Assembly (NCBI GenBank): GCA_002422285.1
Contig: DIUF01000019.1
Coordinates: 1 to 64,000 of the forward strand
DNA length: 64,000 bases
Direction: 5' to 3'
Source: Flavobacteriales bacterium UBA6165
Lineage (GTDB): Bacteria > Bacteroidota > Bacteroidia > Flavobacteriales_D > Crocinitomicaceae
Made by a program: the position numbers and the translations under genes. Of the stretch, positions 50,916 through 60,865 are shown one piece after another. The notes beneath the pieces were generated by a model. It did no database searches, was not told the origin of the DNA, and was given only the letters and a program-made list of their open reading frames with translations. How positions within the stretch are numbered: position 1 is the stretch's first letter; every line of letters begins with the position of its first letter.

Positions 50916-53915
50916 TTAAGTCTTTGAAATCTGATCCAAAGATAGATTTTTAAAAATGATTTTCGAACCAGTTTCCAAATTTGACGCAATGATTAATTCG
51001 CCACCACAAGTTTCAATCCTGTGTTTCATATTATTTATTCCATTTCCGAGTTTTGGTTCTGCATAAAAACCAATCCCGTTATCAGCAATTGTTATGCATA
51101 AATTGTTGTGATTTATGTCAAGCGTGATTTGCACAAGTGTTGCTTGGGCGTGTTTATTTATATTGGTTAATGCTTCTTTAAAAGCAGGAATAACATTTTT
51201 AACGAAAAGAGCACTGCACATATATTTTTCAGTACTCTTTATGTTGTTTTGGATTTCGTATTTTGTTTGTGTTTGACCAAAGTTAGATGCACAAATTTCT
51301 GTGAGTTTAACTATGAACATCGGAAAATTTAGAGATTCATTTTTAAGTGACCAAACCACATTTGACAAATTATTAAGTAGTTCGACACAAGTATCCTTTA
51401 TGGAGTTATTCAATGTCCCAATGCTGCTCAAGTCGTTTTGTTTTTTTTCCATGAGCTGAGCAATGATCAGCATCTTGGAAAGCCCTCCACCCAATTCATC
51501 GTGCACGTCACGAGCTATTCTTAAACGCTCTAAATCGAGCTCACGTTGTTTTTGCATTTCGGCAATTACAAGATGGTATTTGCGCTTTTGATAGTATCTA
51601 ACTAGTGCGGCCGTGAAAATAAGAACGGCACCCATTGACAAAATGATGAACCACCATTTTTGGTAAAACATTGCAGGTACATAAAGGAATAAAACTGGTG
51701 TCGGTTTACTCCAATAACCGTAGGCGTTTTTGGAACGAACATACAAGGTGTAATTTCCGTGTGGAAGTTTTCCATATTCGAAAAACCCGTCACTTTTGTT
51801 GTTTGTCCAATCTAAATCGTAATTTTCTAGGAAGAATGAGTATTGGTTCAGTTCGCTCCAATGCGCATTTAAATTTACCACTTCACCGCTAATGAAACCC
51901 GAGTTTTGTTTAACCGTCAATTGTGGTTGTTTGGGTGGCAAACCTGCAAAAATTTTCTCTTTATTGATATACAAACTTGTAAGTGTTGTTTGGCTCAACT
52001 GATTCTTTTGATAAGATTCATTGAATACTGCTGGTGAAAATGCATTTATTCCAGATATTCCGCCAAAATAAATTTGGTTTTCATACTCGCAAAAAGCGCT
52101 AGAGTTGAATTCCATCGACTGTAAATTAAATGATTTTTCGAAAATATGGACAGTGTCATTAAAGATATATCCAAGGCCGTTGCTGCTGCTAAACCAAATT
52201 CGATTGAACGCGTCTTTTGCCAAATTGTAAGGAACAATCTTTTTGGTTTTACTGGTTCCAGTGAGCGATAAAGTGTCTTTGGATTTAAGCCTTTTGTTAT
52301 AGAATTCAAACCCACCTTTGCCACTGACCAAAACACCGTCTTTATAGTCAATCACCGAAAAGTAAACCCCATCACTCAACTTTTCTGCATTTTTCAAACT
52401 TGGTTCGTTATTGACGTAAAAACCTTTTCGACCAGCTATCCAGTAACGACCTTCAATTTGAATCATACCAACAATCAGGTCATTTTGTTTAATTTCATCA
52501 ATAAGTTTTTGCTGATTTCGTGATTCTAAAATAATGGTTTGGCTATATGAATCGAAATTCGTGCTTCTAGATATATTTAGCGTTATTATATGCGGATTGA
52601 TTTTGATGAGACGCCCAGAATGTATAACATCATTTTCATTTGGTTTCCAAAAATATTCAGTCTCAAGTTTTTCATTGAGTACCATAAGGGAATTCATGGT
52701 TAAGATCCAAATTCTATTGTCGTCGTCTACTTCTAAACTCAAAATGGAGCTTTGCTCGTTTAGATTATTAATCAATACACGCCTACCCAAACTGAGGTCG
52801 TGCGACATTCTCCAGAGCCCATTTTTCACAGTACCTGCCCAAATGAAATTCTTACTTGCCGCAATAGTATTCGTGAATCCAATTTGTGCCTTTTGAAAAT
52901 CGAAATGATTTGGGTTGTGTGTTAGTAATCCACAACCATCTGTCCCAATATACAAATTATCATCTTCGTCAAATTTTATAAACTTGACAATTGGAGTTAA
53001 AGTGTCTATATGCTTTCCGTCAAATTTGAATAATTCTACATCATGAACAAAGGTATCATCAAATTCAAAAAGGTTCATCTTTTCATAGTCAAATAACCAT
53101 AAATGTTTGTTTTTTTGAACAGAGCCGCAATATATTTTTTTGAAATCACTTGCTACAACAGTTTTTAATTCGTGATTCAATAGTTGCCAAATGCGGTTTT
53201 CTCCTATCACCAAGATGTCGTTTTTCATATCCTGAACTAATACAGGTGGGTGATTCGTAGTCAAAAGCCTCGTGTTTTTGAAGTTTTTGTCAAAAAGTTC
53301 TAAACCGGACGCATGCGGTATCAGGATATTTCCCTCTTTTGTGAAAACCAAGCTTTTGGGTTCGAACGTAAATTTTTTAGAAAGTGAATCCAATCGAAGA
53401 AAAAAAATATGATTAAACAATTTATACAAACAGAAGAAACTATGTTCTATTGACCAATAGAGGTGAACATTTTTAGAAGTCGAGCATAAATACAAAGGTT
53501 CAGACATTTCTGTATTGTATAAGGATGTGAACTCAAATGTGTTTTGATTCAAAATCCCAATATCCTGAGATGTGCAAATCAATAGATGATTTGAATCCCA
53601 ATGAGCTATTTGCCTAATGATTGCTTGATTTGGTCGTTCGTTCTTTTCAACTTTAACAGAGTGTATGGTTTTTCCATCAAAGTAGTTTAATCCGCTTCCT
53701 GTGCCTATCCATGTGAGACCATAGGAGTCTTTGAATACGCATGTAACCATGGATTGATTCAAACCATCTTCAACATTGTATTGATTGACTCTCATGCTCT
53801 TCCTAGACGCTATTGGATTATTAAAGGCATGAGCATTGTCAATACGACAGAATAAAGCGCAAAACAAGAATGTACTAGAGTGGATAAAAAAGCACAAGAT
53901 GTTTTTGATGTTCAC
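50916..53915 (-). CDS. Propeller-sensor histidine kinase (Reg_prop / Y_Y_Y / HisKA_3)
   Basis: This is a 999-residue protein. After a signal or anchor segment, residues about 40-620 carry two-component-regulator propeller repeats (NQSMVTCVFKDSYGLTWIGTGSGL, NLAKDAFNRIWFSSSNGLGYIF). A Y_Y_Y domain follows (LNQYSFFLENYDLDW, LPHGNYTLYVRSKNAYGYWS), then one membrane helix (near 735-755). The cytoplasmic part has a HisKA_3 site (RDVHDELGGGLSK, His805) and an HATPase domain (DNGIGF). It senses an extracytoplasmic signal and phosphorylates the downstream LuxR-type regulator. It resembles hybrid sensors of Bacteroides carbohydrate loci but is not fused to its regulator. Confidence 0.92.
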   Translation of the reverse strand: MNIKNILCFFIHSSTFLFCALFCRIDNAHAFNNPIASRKSMRVNQYNVEDGLNQSMVTCVFKDSYGLTWIGTGSGLNYFDGKTIHSVKVEKNERPNQAIIRQIAHWDSNHLLICTSQDIGILNQNTFEFTSLYNTEMSEPLYLCSTSKNVHLYWSIEHSFFCLYKLFNHIFFLRLDSLSKKFTFEPKSLVFTKEGNILIPHASGLELFDKNFKNTRLLTTNHPPVLVQDMKNDILVIGENRIWQLLNHELKTVVASDFKKIYCGSVQKNKHLWLFDYEKMNLFEFDDTFVHDVELFKFDGKHIDTLTPIVKFIKFDEDDNLYIGTDGCGLLTHNPNHFDFQKAQIGFTNTIAASKNFIWAGTVKNGLWRMSHDLSLGRRVLINNLNEQSSILSLEVDDDNRIWILTMNSLMVLNEKLETEYFWKPNENDVIHSGRLIKINPHIITLNISRSTNFDSYSQTIILESRNQQKLIDEIKQNDLIVGMIQIEGRYWIAGRKGFYVNNEPSLKNAEKLSDGVYFSVIDYKDGVLVSGKGGFEFYNKRLKSKDTLSLTGTSKTKKIVPYNLAKDAFNRIWFSSSNGLGYIFNDTVHIFEKSFNLQSMEFNSSAFCEYENQIYFGGISGINAFSPAVFNESYQKNQLSQTTLTSLYINKEKIFAGLPPKQPQLTVKQNSGFISGEVVNLNAHWSELNQYSFFLENYDLDWTNNKSDGFFEYGKLPHGNYTLYVRSKNAYGYWSKPTPVLFLYVPAMFYQKWWFIILSMGAVLIFTAALVRYYQKRKYHLVIAEMQKQRELDLERLRIARDVHDELGGGLSKMLIIAQLMEKKQNDLSSIGTLNNSIKDTCVELLNNLSNVVWSLKNESLNFPMFIVKLTEICASNFGQTQTKYEIQNNIKSTEKYMCSALFVKNVIPAFKEALTNINKHAQATLVQITLDINHNNLCITIADNGIGFYAEPKLGNGINNMKHRIETCGGELIIASNLETGSKIIFKNLSLDQISKT

Positions 53916-53983
53916 TGCACACTGTGTTAGAATGCCCGAAATTTAGAGATTTATCTCAATATAAAAAACTGATTTTTAACAGT

Positions 53984-55690
53984 CTATTTTAATTCTGCAT
54001 TAAAAAATAGATTGCTTTCGTTCCCGACTGCATCTCTGGCAATAAGATTAAACTCATGTTTGCCTTTTTCGAGTTTCTCGATATTTGCAAAAAGCTCATT
54101 TCTCTTGTTCTCATATTCTAATACATGATATTTACCATTAATATACAGTGCATAATATACCAAACCAGATTTATCGTCGCTGACTGTCCATGCCAAGCGT
54201 TTGATGGACTGAGGAGTTGTCAATATTTTGAATTTGGGTGTAAGTTTAGGAGCCACACTATCGACATCCAAAGAAAATGTCCCGAATGTTTTGCTTGAAG
54301 CGGTAAACCAATCGCTTTCCGATTTTCCAGTCAAATAGTTTTTTGCATCTGCCTGAAATAAAACGAGTTGCTTTTCTAATTTTTTGAGACGCTCTGGAAT
54401 TCTCAACGCAATTTGTATTGAAAAATGTACAGGATCGTTATGATTTCCAAAAGTCAACTTGCCTGCATTGAATTTTAAAATCTTTTTCACAGGTTCATAA
54501 ATACTGTTGGCAGGTATGAGGATTTTGTAGTCATTTTGTGCGAAAACATAACTGCTGTCTGGATAGAGATAATCTTTATGATAAATATCGAAGGCTGTGT
54601 TTTCAGCTCTAAGTTCTCCAAAAAGCGTTCGAATTACGAAAGACAAAACGCTGTTGTTTCCAACGATATCCGAGATTGAAAAACGGATATCATACAAATG
54701 ATCAGGTTGCACACCTATTATTCCCTTGCCGCGTGAATGGTCGTAAATTGGCAATTGATTGTGCACATTTCTGAAGTATTTATCAATTTTCTCCCGCGAT
54801 TTTTTATAAGCTTCGTAATCCTTGTGAGTGTTGATTTGTCGAGTGGTTTCAAAATCCAGTCGATTCATCAATTGTTGGTGAACAGTGTCTGAATTTACGG
54901 TCAACACGCCTTTATAAATTCCGCATAAGTTTTCGGCGCCATTATACTTATCATGAGCAGCCAAAGCCAAACCAATTCCTCCATGTTCGGAGCAAAAATG
55001 TGCAGGAATATCTAAGGTATCGTTGGGAATCGAGTAGCGACCATCTTTGAGTTTCACTGGGATTTGAATGCGATGCTCCGGAATGCGATACCCCTTGTCG
55101 CTTAGGGCATAAACAACCAACTGCTGTATGTGTGGAGTTCGATTATCGGCAATCTTGAGAAATGAAAACAACAATGGATTCAAGGGGTTTTCTGTGCTTG
55201 TTTCTCTAATTTCAAAATGCAAATGTGGGGCAGTGGAGCTACCTGTGTTACCCGAAAGCGCTATAATTTCACCTTTTTTCACTTGCAAGGCATTGGTTGG
55301 AATCTGAATGTCAATTTCAAAAAATGCTGCTTCGTTATGCGCCAAAGTCGTGTAATCCGCAATTTTCCCAATAAAATCCTGGCAATGTGCATAAACACTC
55401 GTAATGCCCAGCTCAGGATGATTCACATAAAGCACTTTGCCATAGCCAGTAGTCCCAACTCTGATGCGCGCCACATAGCCATCTGCAATGGAGTAGAGCT
55501 TGTATCCTTCCTTTCCATTGGTTTTGATATCGATGCCCGAATGAAAATGATTGGGTCGCAATTCGCCAAAATTTCCCGCCAATATGATAGGAATATCCAT
55601 AGGCAAAGCCAAGTCTGCCTGATAATTGATAGTCGTTTGCTGCGTATTCAGCGCACCCCATAGCCATATTGTTCGAAGAAGTAAAACCAT
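53984..55690 (-). CDS. M23-family zinc metallopeptidase (LytM domain)
   Basis: This is a 568-residue protein. A short hydrophobic N-terminus (MVLLLRTIWLWGAL) fits a signal or anchor. The M23 domain lies in the first 160 residues, with zinc ligands H50-x3-D54 in FHSGIDIKT and H158 in HLHFE, and YAH102. The remaining 400 residues are beta-rich Ig-like or adhesive regions (SISDIVGNNSVLSFVIRTL, RLAWTVSDDKSGLVYYALYINGKY), ending without a T9SS domain. Probably cleaves peptidoglycan crosslinks or, if degenerate, activates other hydrolases. The metal ligands appear intact, so it is probably active. Confidence 0.9.
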   Translation of the reverse strand: MVLLLRTIWLWGALNTQQTTINYQADLALPMDIPIILAGNFGELRPNHFHSGIDIKTNGKEGYKLYSIADGYVARIRVGTTGYGKVLYVNHPELGITSVYAHCQDFIGKIADYTTLAHNEAAFFEIDIQIPTNALQVKKGEIIALSGNTGSSTAPHLHFEIRETSTENPLNPLLFSFLKIADNRTPHIQQLVVYALSDKGYRIPEHRIQIPVKLKDGRYSIPNDTLDIPAHFCSEHGGIGLALAAHDKYNGAENLCGIYKGVLTVNSDTVHQQLMNRLDFETTRQINTHKDYEAYKKSREKIDKYFRNVHNQLPIYDHSRGKGIIGVQPDHLYDIRFSISDIVGNNSVLSFVIRTLFGELRAENTAFDIYHKDYLYPDSSYVFAQNDYKILIPANSIYEPVKKILKFNAGKLTFGNHNDPVHFSIQIALRIPERLKKLEKQLVLFQADAKNYLTGKSESDWFTASSKTFGTFSLDVDSVAPKLTPKFKILTTPQSIKRLAWTVSDDKSGLVYYALYINGKYHVLEYENKRNELFANIEKLEKGKHEFNLIARDAVGNESNLFFNAELK

Positions 55691-55809
55691 AGTTCAGAAA
55701 ATACAAAGATGCTGCCAAAAAGAATGAATATTTTGCGATGTGGATAAGATTTTAAAAAAACATTAAAAACAGAAATGTCTAAAAACTAAATTCGCACAAA
55801 TCAATTATC

Positions 55810-56799
55810 ATGAAAAATAGAATTTCACTTGCTTTGGGCGCAGTATTTTTGGGATTTACGACATCTGCACAAACCTACACGTTTTCCGTTGGGACAAATC
55901 CTTATGTTGAATTGGATAATGCGATTTATCTGAGTCCAGAGGGTGAAGTATGGGATGATCCAGAATTTGAGTTCAATTTCCCTTTCGCTTTTGATTATTT
56001 TGGTGTGAATTTACCTGCACTGACAGGGTCTTTTGGATTTGGTGCTGAATTGTTTGGAACCAATTTCAATTTACCTGTTCCAGTTTTAGTTCCTGTATTT
56101 TGCGATCCCATTGATTTAGGGTATATGACAGACGAATCGTTGTCTTCTATTTCTTATCAAGTTGTCGGAAGCGCTGGTAGTAGAATTCTCAAAGTTCAAT
56201 GGAAGAATATAGGATTTTATGGTCAAGTTGTAGACGATGTTACACCATTAGATTACATGAACTATCAGGCTTGGTTTTATGAAGGGTCGAACAGAATTGA
56301 AATTCGTTTTGGCCCCAGTGTAATTACAAATCCTTTTGAGCATTTCGATAATCCAGGGCCATCAGTATTCTTAATCTCTACCTATAATTTCGACACTGAA
56401 CAATTGGGGAATTCCTATTATCTATATGGAAATCCTGCTAATCCAACCATGGATTTGACAACGGATTCTCAAGTCCTTTTTACTTCAAACTTAGACGGCA
56501 TCCCGTCAGACGGCCAGACTTACATTTTTACACCTGGTACACCAAGTGGGGTAGGATTAGAGAAAAATAATATTACATTCAGCATATTTCCAAATCCGAG
56601 TACATCATCAATTAATGTATTGTCTTCCAATGATTTGGAAATAATTGAAATCCAAATTCTTGATATTTCAGGTCGGGTGGTGCAAACAATTTTTAATCCA
56701 GCTCAACAATTGAATATCGAAGATTTGAATGTTGGTCATTACATCATTAAAATTTCAACACAATTTGGAGAATATACAGAAAAGTTCATGAAACAATAA
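55810..56799 (+). CDS. T9SS-exported secreted protein of unknown function
   Basis: This is a 329-residue protein with a signal peptide (ISLALGAVFLGFTTSAQ). The middle is aromatic-rich and beta-like (FEFNFPFAFDYFGVNLP, GAGSRILKVQWKNIGFYGQV, NRIEIRFGPSVI), possibly a lectin- or nidogen-like sandwich. The C-terminal 80 residues are a T9SS type A sorting domain (FSIFPNPSTSSINVLSS...). It is single, with its own terminator after the stop. The specific role is not recognised; probably a cell-surface or secreted structural protein. Confidence 0.82.
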   Translation: MKNRISLALGAVFLGFTTSAQTYTFSVGTNPYVELDNAIYLSPEGEVWDDPEFEFNFPFAFDYFGVNLPALTGSFGFGAELFGTNFNLPVPVLVPVFCDPIDLGYMTDESLSSISYQVVGSAGSRILKVQWKNIGFYGQVVDDVTPLDYMNYQAWFYEGSNRIEIRFGPSVITNPFEHFDNPGPSVFLISTYNFDTEQLGNSYYLYGNPANPTMDLTTDSQVLFTSNLDGIPSDGQTYIFTPGTPSGVGLEKNNITFSIFPNPSTSSINVLSSNDLEIIEIQILDISGRVVQTIFNPAQQLNIEDLNVGHYIIKISTQFGEYTEKFMKQ

Positions 56800-56820
56800 T
56801 TGCATAGCTTTTGAAAGATT

Positions 56821-56849
56821 AGCGCTCAGGACAACTGAGCGTTTTTTTT
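56821..56849 (+). terminator. Rho-independent terminator
   Basis: A seven-base stem CGCTCAG/CTGAGCG with a five-base loop (56823-56841) is followed by a run of eight T. It ends the T9SS-cargo transcript. Confidence 0.88.
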
Positions 56850-56954
56850 ATCTGAAATTCAGTTAAAATTAAAAATTATTTGTTTTCAACCAAAATTTTA
56901 GGGGGTGTGTTGAAAAAAATGATAAAATATTTGAGGCGACCCCTCTAAAAAATA

Positions 56955-56962
56955 TACCTTTG
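56955..56962 (+). promoter_or_regulatory. -7 promoter box TACCTTTG for glutamine synthetase
   Basis: An exact TAnnTTTG match, with a TTTG (-33-like) element about 21 bases upstream (56930-56933). The start codon is 19 bases downstream. Confidence 0.6.
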
Positions 56963-56981
56963 CCGAAAAATTAACAAAATT

Positions 56982-59168
56982 ATGTCCTCAATCAGAAAGT
57001 TAGCCTTGCAAGAAGTGTATAATCGTACACCGAAAACGCCAGAGTACAATGGCAAATTATCCGAGCTTTATGGTAAAAACGTGTTCCACAAAAGTGTGAT
57101 GCGCGAATATTTGACCGAAGAAGCTTTTGAATCTGTTATGGCTGCTATCGACAATGGTGCAACTATCGATCGTCGTGTGGCCGACCAAGTGGCTTCTGCG
57201 ATGAAAGATTGGGCTTTGTCTAAAGGTGCAACGCATTATACGCATTGGTTCCAACCTTTGACTGGCTCAACAGCGGAAAAGCATGATGCGTTTTTTCATC
57301 CTTTAGAAGCAGGAAAAGCCATTGAACGTTTTTCTGGCGATTTGTTGATTCAGCAAGAGCCGGATGCGTCTTCTTTTCCAAATGGGGGCATTAGAAATAC
57401 TTTTGAAGCACGTGGTTATACCGCTTGGGATCCTTCTTCTCCAGCGTTTATCATCAGCAAAACACTTTGTATTCCAACCATTTTCATCGCATACACAGGC
57501 GAGGCTTTGGATTATAAAATGCCATTTTTGAAGTCATTGACAGCCATCGAGCAAGCGGCTTTGGATGTTTGTCAGTATTTCGACAAAAACGTGAGCAAAG
57601 TGCAGGTTACATTGGGTTGGGAGCAGGAATATTTCTTGATTGACTCAGCTTTGTATAATGCACGTCCAGATATCATGATGACAGGAAGAGCTTTGTTTGG
57701 TCACGCGCCAGCCAAAGGACAGCAGTTGGATGACCATTATTTTGGTTCTATTCCCGACCGCGTTTCTGCATTTATGAAAGAATTTGAAATGGAAGCCTTG
57801 AAATTGGGTATTCCAGTGACAACGCGACACAATGAGGTGGCTCCCAACCAATTTGAATGTGCGCCTATGTTTGAAGAAGCTAATTTGGCCAATGACCACA
57901 ACTTGTTATTGATGGATGTGTTGGAGAAATTTGCCCGCAAGCACGATTTCCGTTTGTTGTTGCACGAAAAGCCATTCAAAGGATTGAACGGTTCAGGAAA
58001 ACACAACAACTGGGCAATGGCTACTGATACAGGTGTTAACTTGTTTAAACCCGGTAAAAATCCACGCAGCAACATGCAGTTTTTGACTTTCTTGGTAAAC
58101 ACCGTTGCAGCCATTCATGAAAACGCTGATTTGTTGCGCGCTTCCATTGCAGCTGAATCCAATGACCATCGTTTGGGTGCTAACGAAGCGCCACCAGCCA
58201 TTATTTCAGTTTTCTTGGGTTCTTACTTAACTCAAGTTCTGGATGATTTGGAGAAAAGCGTAAAAGCTGGGAAAATGTCGCCAGAGGAAAAAACCGACTT
58301 GAAATTAAACATTGGGAAAATTCCACAAATCTTGTTGGATAACACCGATAGAAACAGAACTTCACCATTTGCTTTCACTGGAAATAAATTTGAATTCAGA
58401 GCAGTGGGTTCATCTGCGAACTGTGCATCTGCCTTGTTGGTGTTGAACTCTATTGTTGCCAAGCAATTGCGCGATTTTAAAACTGCTGTGGATGCGCGAA
58501 TAGAAAAAGGTGATTCTAAGGATGAGGCCATTTTCAAAGAGTTGCAAGTGCTGATCAAGAAATCTAAATCTATCCGTTTCGAAGGCAATGGTTACGGACA
58601 AGAATGGGTGGAAGAAGCTGAAAGAAGAGGCTTGAGCAACATGAAAGACACGCCTCGCGCCTTGAAAGTAATTACAGAAAAGAAGACCATTGAACTTTTC
58701 AAAGAGTTGAACATTTTCTCAGAAGTTGAACTGCATGCCCGTCAAGAAATTCAATACGAGGCGTATGTGATGAAAGTTCAAATCGAAGGTCGCGTTATGG
58801 GCGATTTGGCTCAAAATCATTTGATTCCAGCTGTAATTTCTTATCAAAACCGATTGATTGAAAACGTAAAAGGCATGATGGATGTGATGGGTGAAAAAGA
58901 AGCCAAAGAGCTTTGCAAAACACAAATCGCGCTAATCAAAGACATCTCCAAGCACCTCAATCAGTTGAAAGATTTGACAGATAAAATGCTCGCTGAGCGC
59001 AAAGCTGCCAACAACATCGAAGATATGGAAGAACGCGCTTTGGCTTATTGCGACAAAGTGAAGCCTTACTTCGCTGATATCCGCTACCATGCCGATAAAC
59101 TCGAACTTTTGGTAGATGATGAGTTGTGGCCTTTGCCGAAGATGAGAGAATTGCTATTCACGAAATAG
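56982..59168 (+). CDS. glnN: Glutamine synthetase type III
   Basis: This is a 728-residue protein, the usual GSIII size. Metal- and substrate-site motifs are GWEQEYFLID, the HNEVAPNQFECAP stretch and the KGLNGSGKHNNWAM loop that binds glutamate/ATP; NDHRLGANEAPPAI is also present. It makes glutamine from glutamate, ammonia and ATP in the cytoplasm and, as GSIII, is probably the main assimilatory enzyme in this organism. A dedicated promoter and a strong terminator indicate a monocistronic transcript. No PII (glnB) or amtB gene is nearby in this window. Confidence 0.96.
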   Translation: MSSIRKLALQEVYNRTPKTPEYNGKLSELYGKNVFHKSVMREYLTEEAFESVMAAIDNGATIDRRVADQVASAMKDWALSKGATHYTHWFQPLTGSTAEKHDAFFHPLEAGKAIERFSGDLLIQQEPDASSFPNGGIRNTFEARGYTAWDPSSPAFIISKTLCIPTIFIAYTGEALDYKMPFLKSLTAIEQAALDVCQYFDKNVSKVQVTLGWEQEYFLIDSALYNARPDIMMTGRALFGHAPAKGQQLDDHYFGSIPDRVSAFMKEFEMEALKLGIPVTTRHNEVAPNQFECAPMFEEANLANDHNLLLMDVLEKFARKHDFRLLLHEKPFKGLNGSGKHNNWAMATDTGVNLFKPGKNPRSNMQFLTFLVNTVAAIHENADLLRASIAAESNDHRLGANEAPPAIISVFLGSYLTQVLDDLEKSVKAGKMSPEEKTDLKLNIGKIPQILLDNTDRNRTSPFAFTGNKFEFRAVGSSANCASALLVLNSIVAKQLRDFKTAVDARIEKGDSKDEAIFKELQVLIKKSKSIRFEGNGYGQEWVEEAERRGLSNMKDTPRALKVITEKKTIELFKELNIFSEVELHARQEIQYEAYVMKVQIEGRVMGDLAQNHLIPAVISYQNRLIENVKGMMDVMGEKEAKELCKTQIALIKDISKHLNQLKDLTDKMLAERKAANNIEDMEERALAYCDKVKPYFADIRYHADKLELLVDDELWPLPKMRELLFTK

Positions 59169-59195
59169 TCTTTGTTAGACAAAATCAAATTTAGA

Positions 59196-59230
59196 ATCCG
59201 TCCCCAAGTAGCTTGGGGACGGATTTTTTA
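59196..59230 (+). terminator. Strong rho-independent terminator after glnN
   Basis: A 12-base stem (ATCCGTCCCCAA pairing TTGGGGACGGAT, 59196-59207 with 59213-59224) with a short loop is followed by seven T. It is the strongest terminator hairpin noticed in the window. Confidence 0.92.
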
Positions 59231-59379
59231 CGTTTCAAGTTATTTCCAAATTATCAAACCCCCTAATGACATGATTTTGCTACAAATAGAAGAAAAGAAT
59301 AATTTTACCAACGTTCAACCTTCACAATTAAACAACTCAGTCACTCTGATTCAGTAATTAATAATTCTAAATTCTTGCT

Positions 59380-59404
59380 TCAAAATTCTCGCCTCAAAAT
59401 TCTC
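59380..59404 (+). repeat. Short direct repeat TCAAAATTCTC x2
   Basis: Two exact 11-base copies (59380-59390 and 59394-59404) separated by three bases, preceded by a degenerate third (about 59363-59375). It lies just upstream of the GNAT gene. No function evident; the rest of 59231-59412 holds nothing recognisable. Confidence 0.6.
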
Positions 59405-59412
59405 CATTCCTC

Positions 59413-59925
59413 ATGCTCCAAACACCCCGCCTCATCCTCCGCGAAATTCAACTTACTGATGCTGAAGACCTTTTTGAAATGGATTCAGACGCAGCTGTGC
59501 ATCGATTTATTGAGAATAAACCTGTGACCAAAATCGATGAAATCCATCAAGTAGTTGAAATGTTGCAAAAACAATACAAAGAGAATGGCATCGCGCGATG
59601 GGCTGTTGAAGACAAAATTTCTGGAGAATGTTTGGGTTGGTGTGGACTAAAATTTTTTCACGAACCGCTCAATGGTCATGTCAATTTCTATGAATTGGGT
59701 TACCGCTTCAAGCAAAAACATTGGGGCAAAGGTTACGCCACAGAATCGGCTAGGGCAGTGCTGGACTACTCTTTTAAGAATTTTCCCATCGAAACAATTT
59801 ATGCCATCACGCATCCTGAAAATGTCAATTCCAAAAATGTACTATTCAAACTCGGTTTTCGTTATATAGAGACTTTCGACTATGATGGCGATGAAACGGA
59901 TTGGTTTGAGGTTAATCGACCTTGA
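59413..59925 (+). CDS. GNAT-family N-acetyltransferase (RimJ/RimL type)
   Basis: This is a 170-residue protein. The start TPRLILREIQLTDAEDLFEM is a typical RimJ/RimL opening. The acetyl-CoA site is in YRFKQKHWGKGYATESARAVLDY (RxxxGxG/A form) and the C-terminal part has NVNSKNVLFKLGFRYIE. It would acetylate an amine of a protein or small molecule; substrate unknown. It starts after a short repeat region. Confidence 0.9.
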   Translation: MLQTPRLILREIQLTDAEDLFEMDSDAAVHRFIENKPVTKIDEIHQVVEMLQKQYKENGIARWAVEDKISGECLGWCGLKFFHEPLNGHVNFYELGYRFKQKHWGKGYATESARAVLDYSFKNFPIETIYAITHPENVNSKNVLFKLGFRYIETFDYDGDETDWFEVNRP

Positions 59926-59980
59926 ACAAAATAATGCGCGTGAGCAGTATCGAATAATGATTCGATTCTACATTCATCTT

Positions 59981-60865
59981 TTAACGGTTTATCCTCCTCA
60001 AATTCAAAACCAAAATCCCCAATAGAATCAACACAATTCCGGCGATTTGATACAGGTCAACTTCTTCCTGTAACAACCAAACCGCCATTACAACAGAAAC
60101 AGGGATTTCCAGTGAAACCAAAATGCTACCAACACCAATTCCAGTTAAGGGAAAGCCTTTGTTCAGGAAAATGGGTGGGATGATGGTGCCAAACAAAGCC
60201 AAATAAACGCCCCAAGGCCAAAATACTGACCATTGAAAATCTCCTTGTAGTTTCAATAGCGCGAAAATTGTGACTACGATCCAAGCGCCGGTCATCATCC
60301 AAGCGCTTCGAAAGGCATTGCTCAAACCCAAACCAACACGATTGGCAGTGTATAACGTAACGGTATATGAAAATGCACCGAGTATGCCCCATATCAATCC
60401 TCTTGGGTCAAGAGTAGAAAAATTATTGATGGCTCCCGTTGCGAAAAATGTTCCTATCAAAACTATGATTACTGCAATGATTTTTAATGTGTTAGGGAAC
60501 TTTTTCTCAAGAATGGCTTCGAGTAAAACGCCCATCCAAACAGATTGCATCAAAAGCACAATACAGATGGAAACATCGATGGTTTGTACCGCAGAATAAT
60601 AGAACAATCCAGTAAATCCCAAAGAAGTTCCAGCGAAAACTAATTTGTAGATTTGGGACCTGTTTGACAATTTATTATCTTGATTTGCAACTGGTTTTTT
60701 GGTCAACAGGGTAAGTAGCCAAAGCACAACAAATCCGACAGAAAATTGAGCGAAAGTTACCTCAGAAACATCGTAACCTTGGTGGTACGAAAGCTTGACG
60801 ATTGTTGCCAAAACGCCGTAAGACGCTGCACCGAGCAACACAAATAGAATGCCTTTTATTTTCAT
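59981..60865 (-). CDS. EamA/DMT-superfamily transporter
   Basis: This is a 294-residue membrane protein with about ten hydrophobic helices in two EamA repeats (SYGVLATIVKLSYHQGY in the first; FGTIIPPIFLNKGFPLTGIGVGSILVSLEIPVSVVMAV in the second). It probably exports a small metabolite; the substrate is unknown. It starts on the last base of the response-regulator gene's stop region (one-base overlap, TAATG), so it is the third gene of a regulator/kinase-linked operon. Confidence 0.9.
   Translation of the reverse strand: MKIKGILFVLLGAASYGVLATIVKLSYHQGYDVSEVTFAQFSVGFVVLWLLTLLTKKPVANQDNKLSNRSQIYKLVFAGTSLGFTGLFYYSAVQTIDVSICIVLLMQSVWMGVLLEAILEKKFPNTLKIIAVIIVLIGTFFATGAINNFSTLDPRGLIWGILGAFSYTVTLYTANRVGLGLSNAFRSAWMMTGAWIVVTIFALLKLQGDFQWSVFWPWGVYLALFGTIIPPIFLNKGFPLTGIGVGSILVSLEIPVSVVMAVWLLQEEVDLYQIAGIVLILLGILVLNLRRINR

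Noticed and set aside
59172..59357. Small plus-strand open frame after glnN
   Set aside because: It runs through the strong glnN terminator (59196-59230) and has no family resemblance or start signal.
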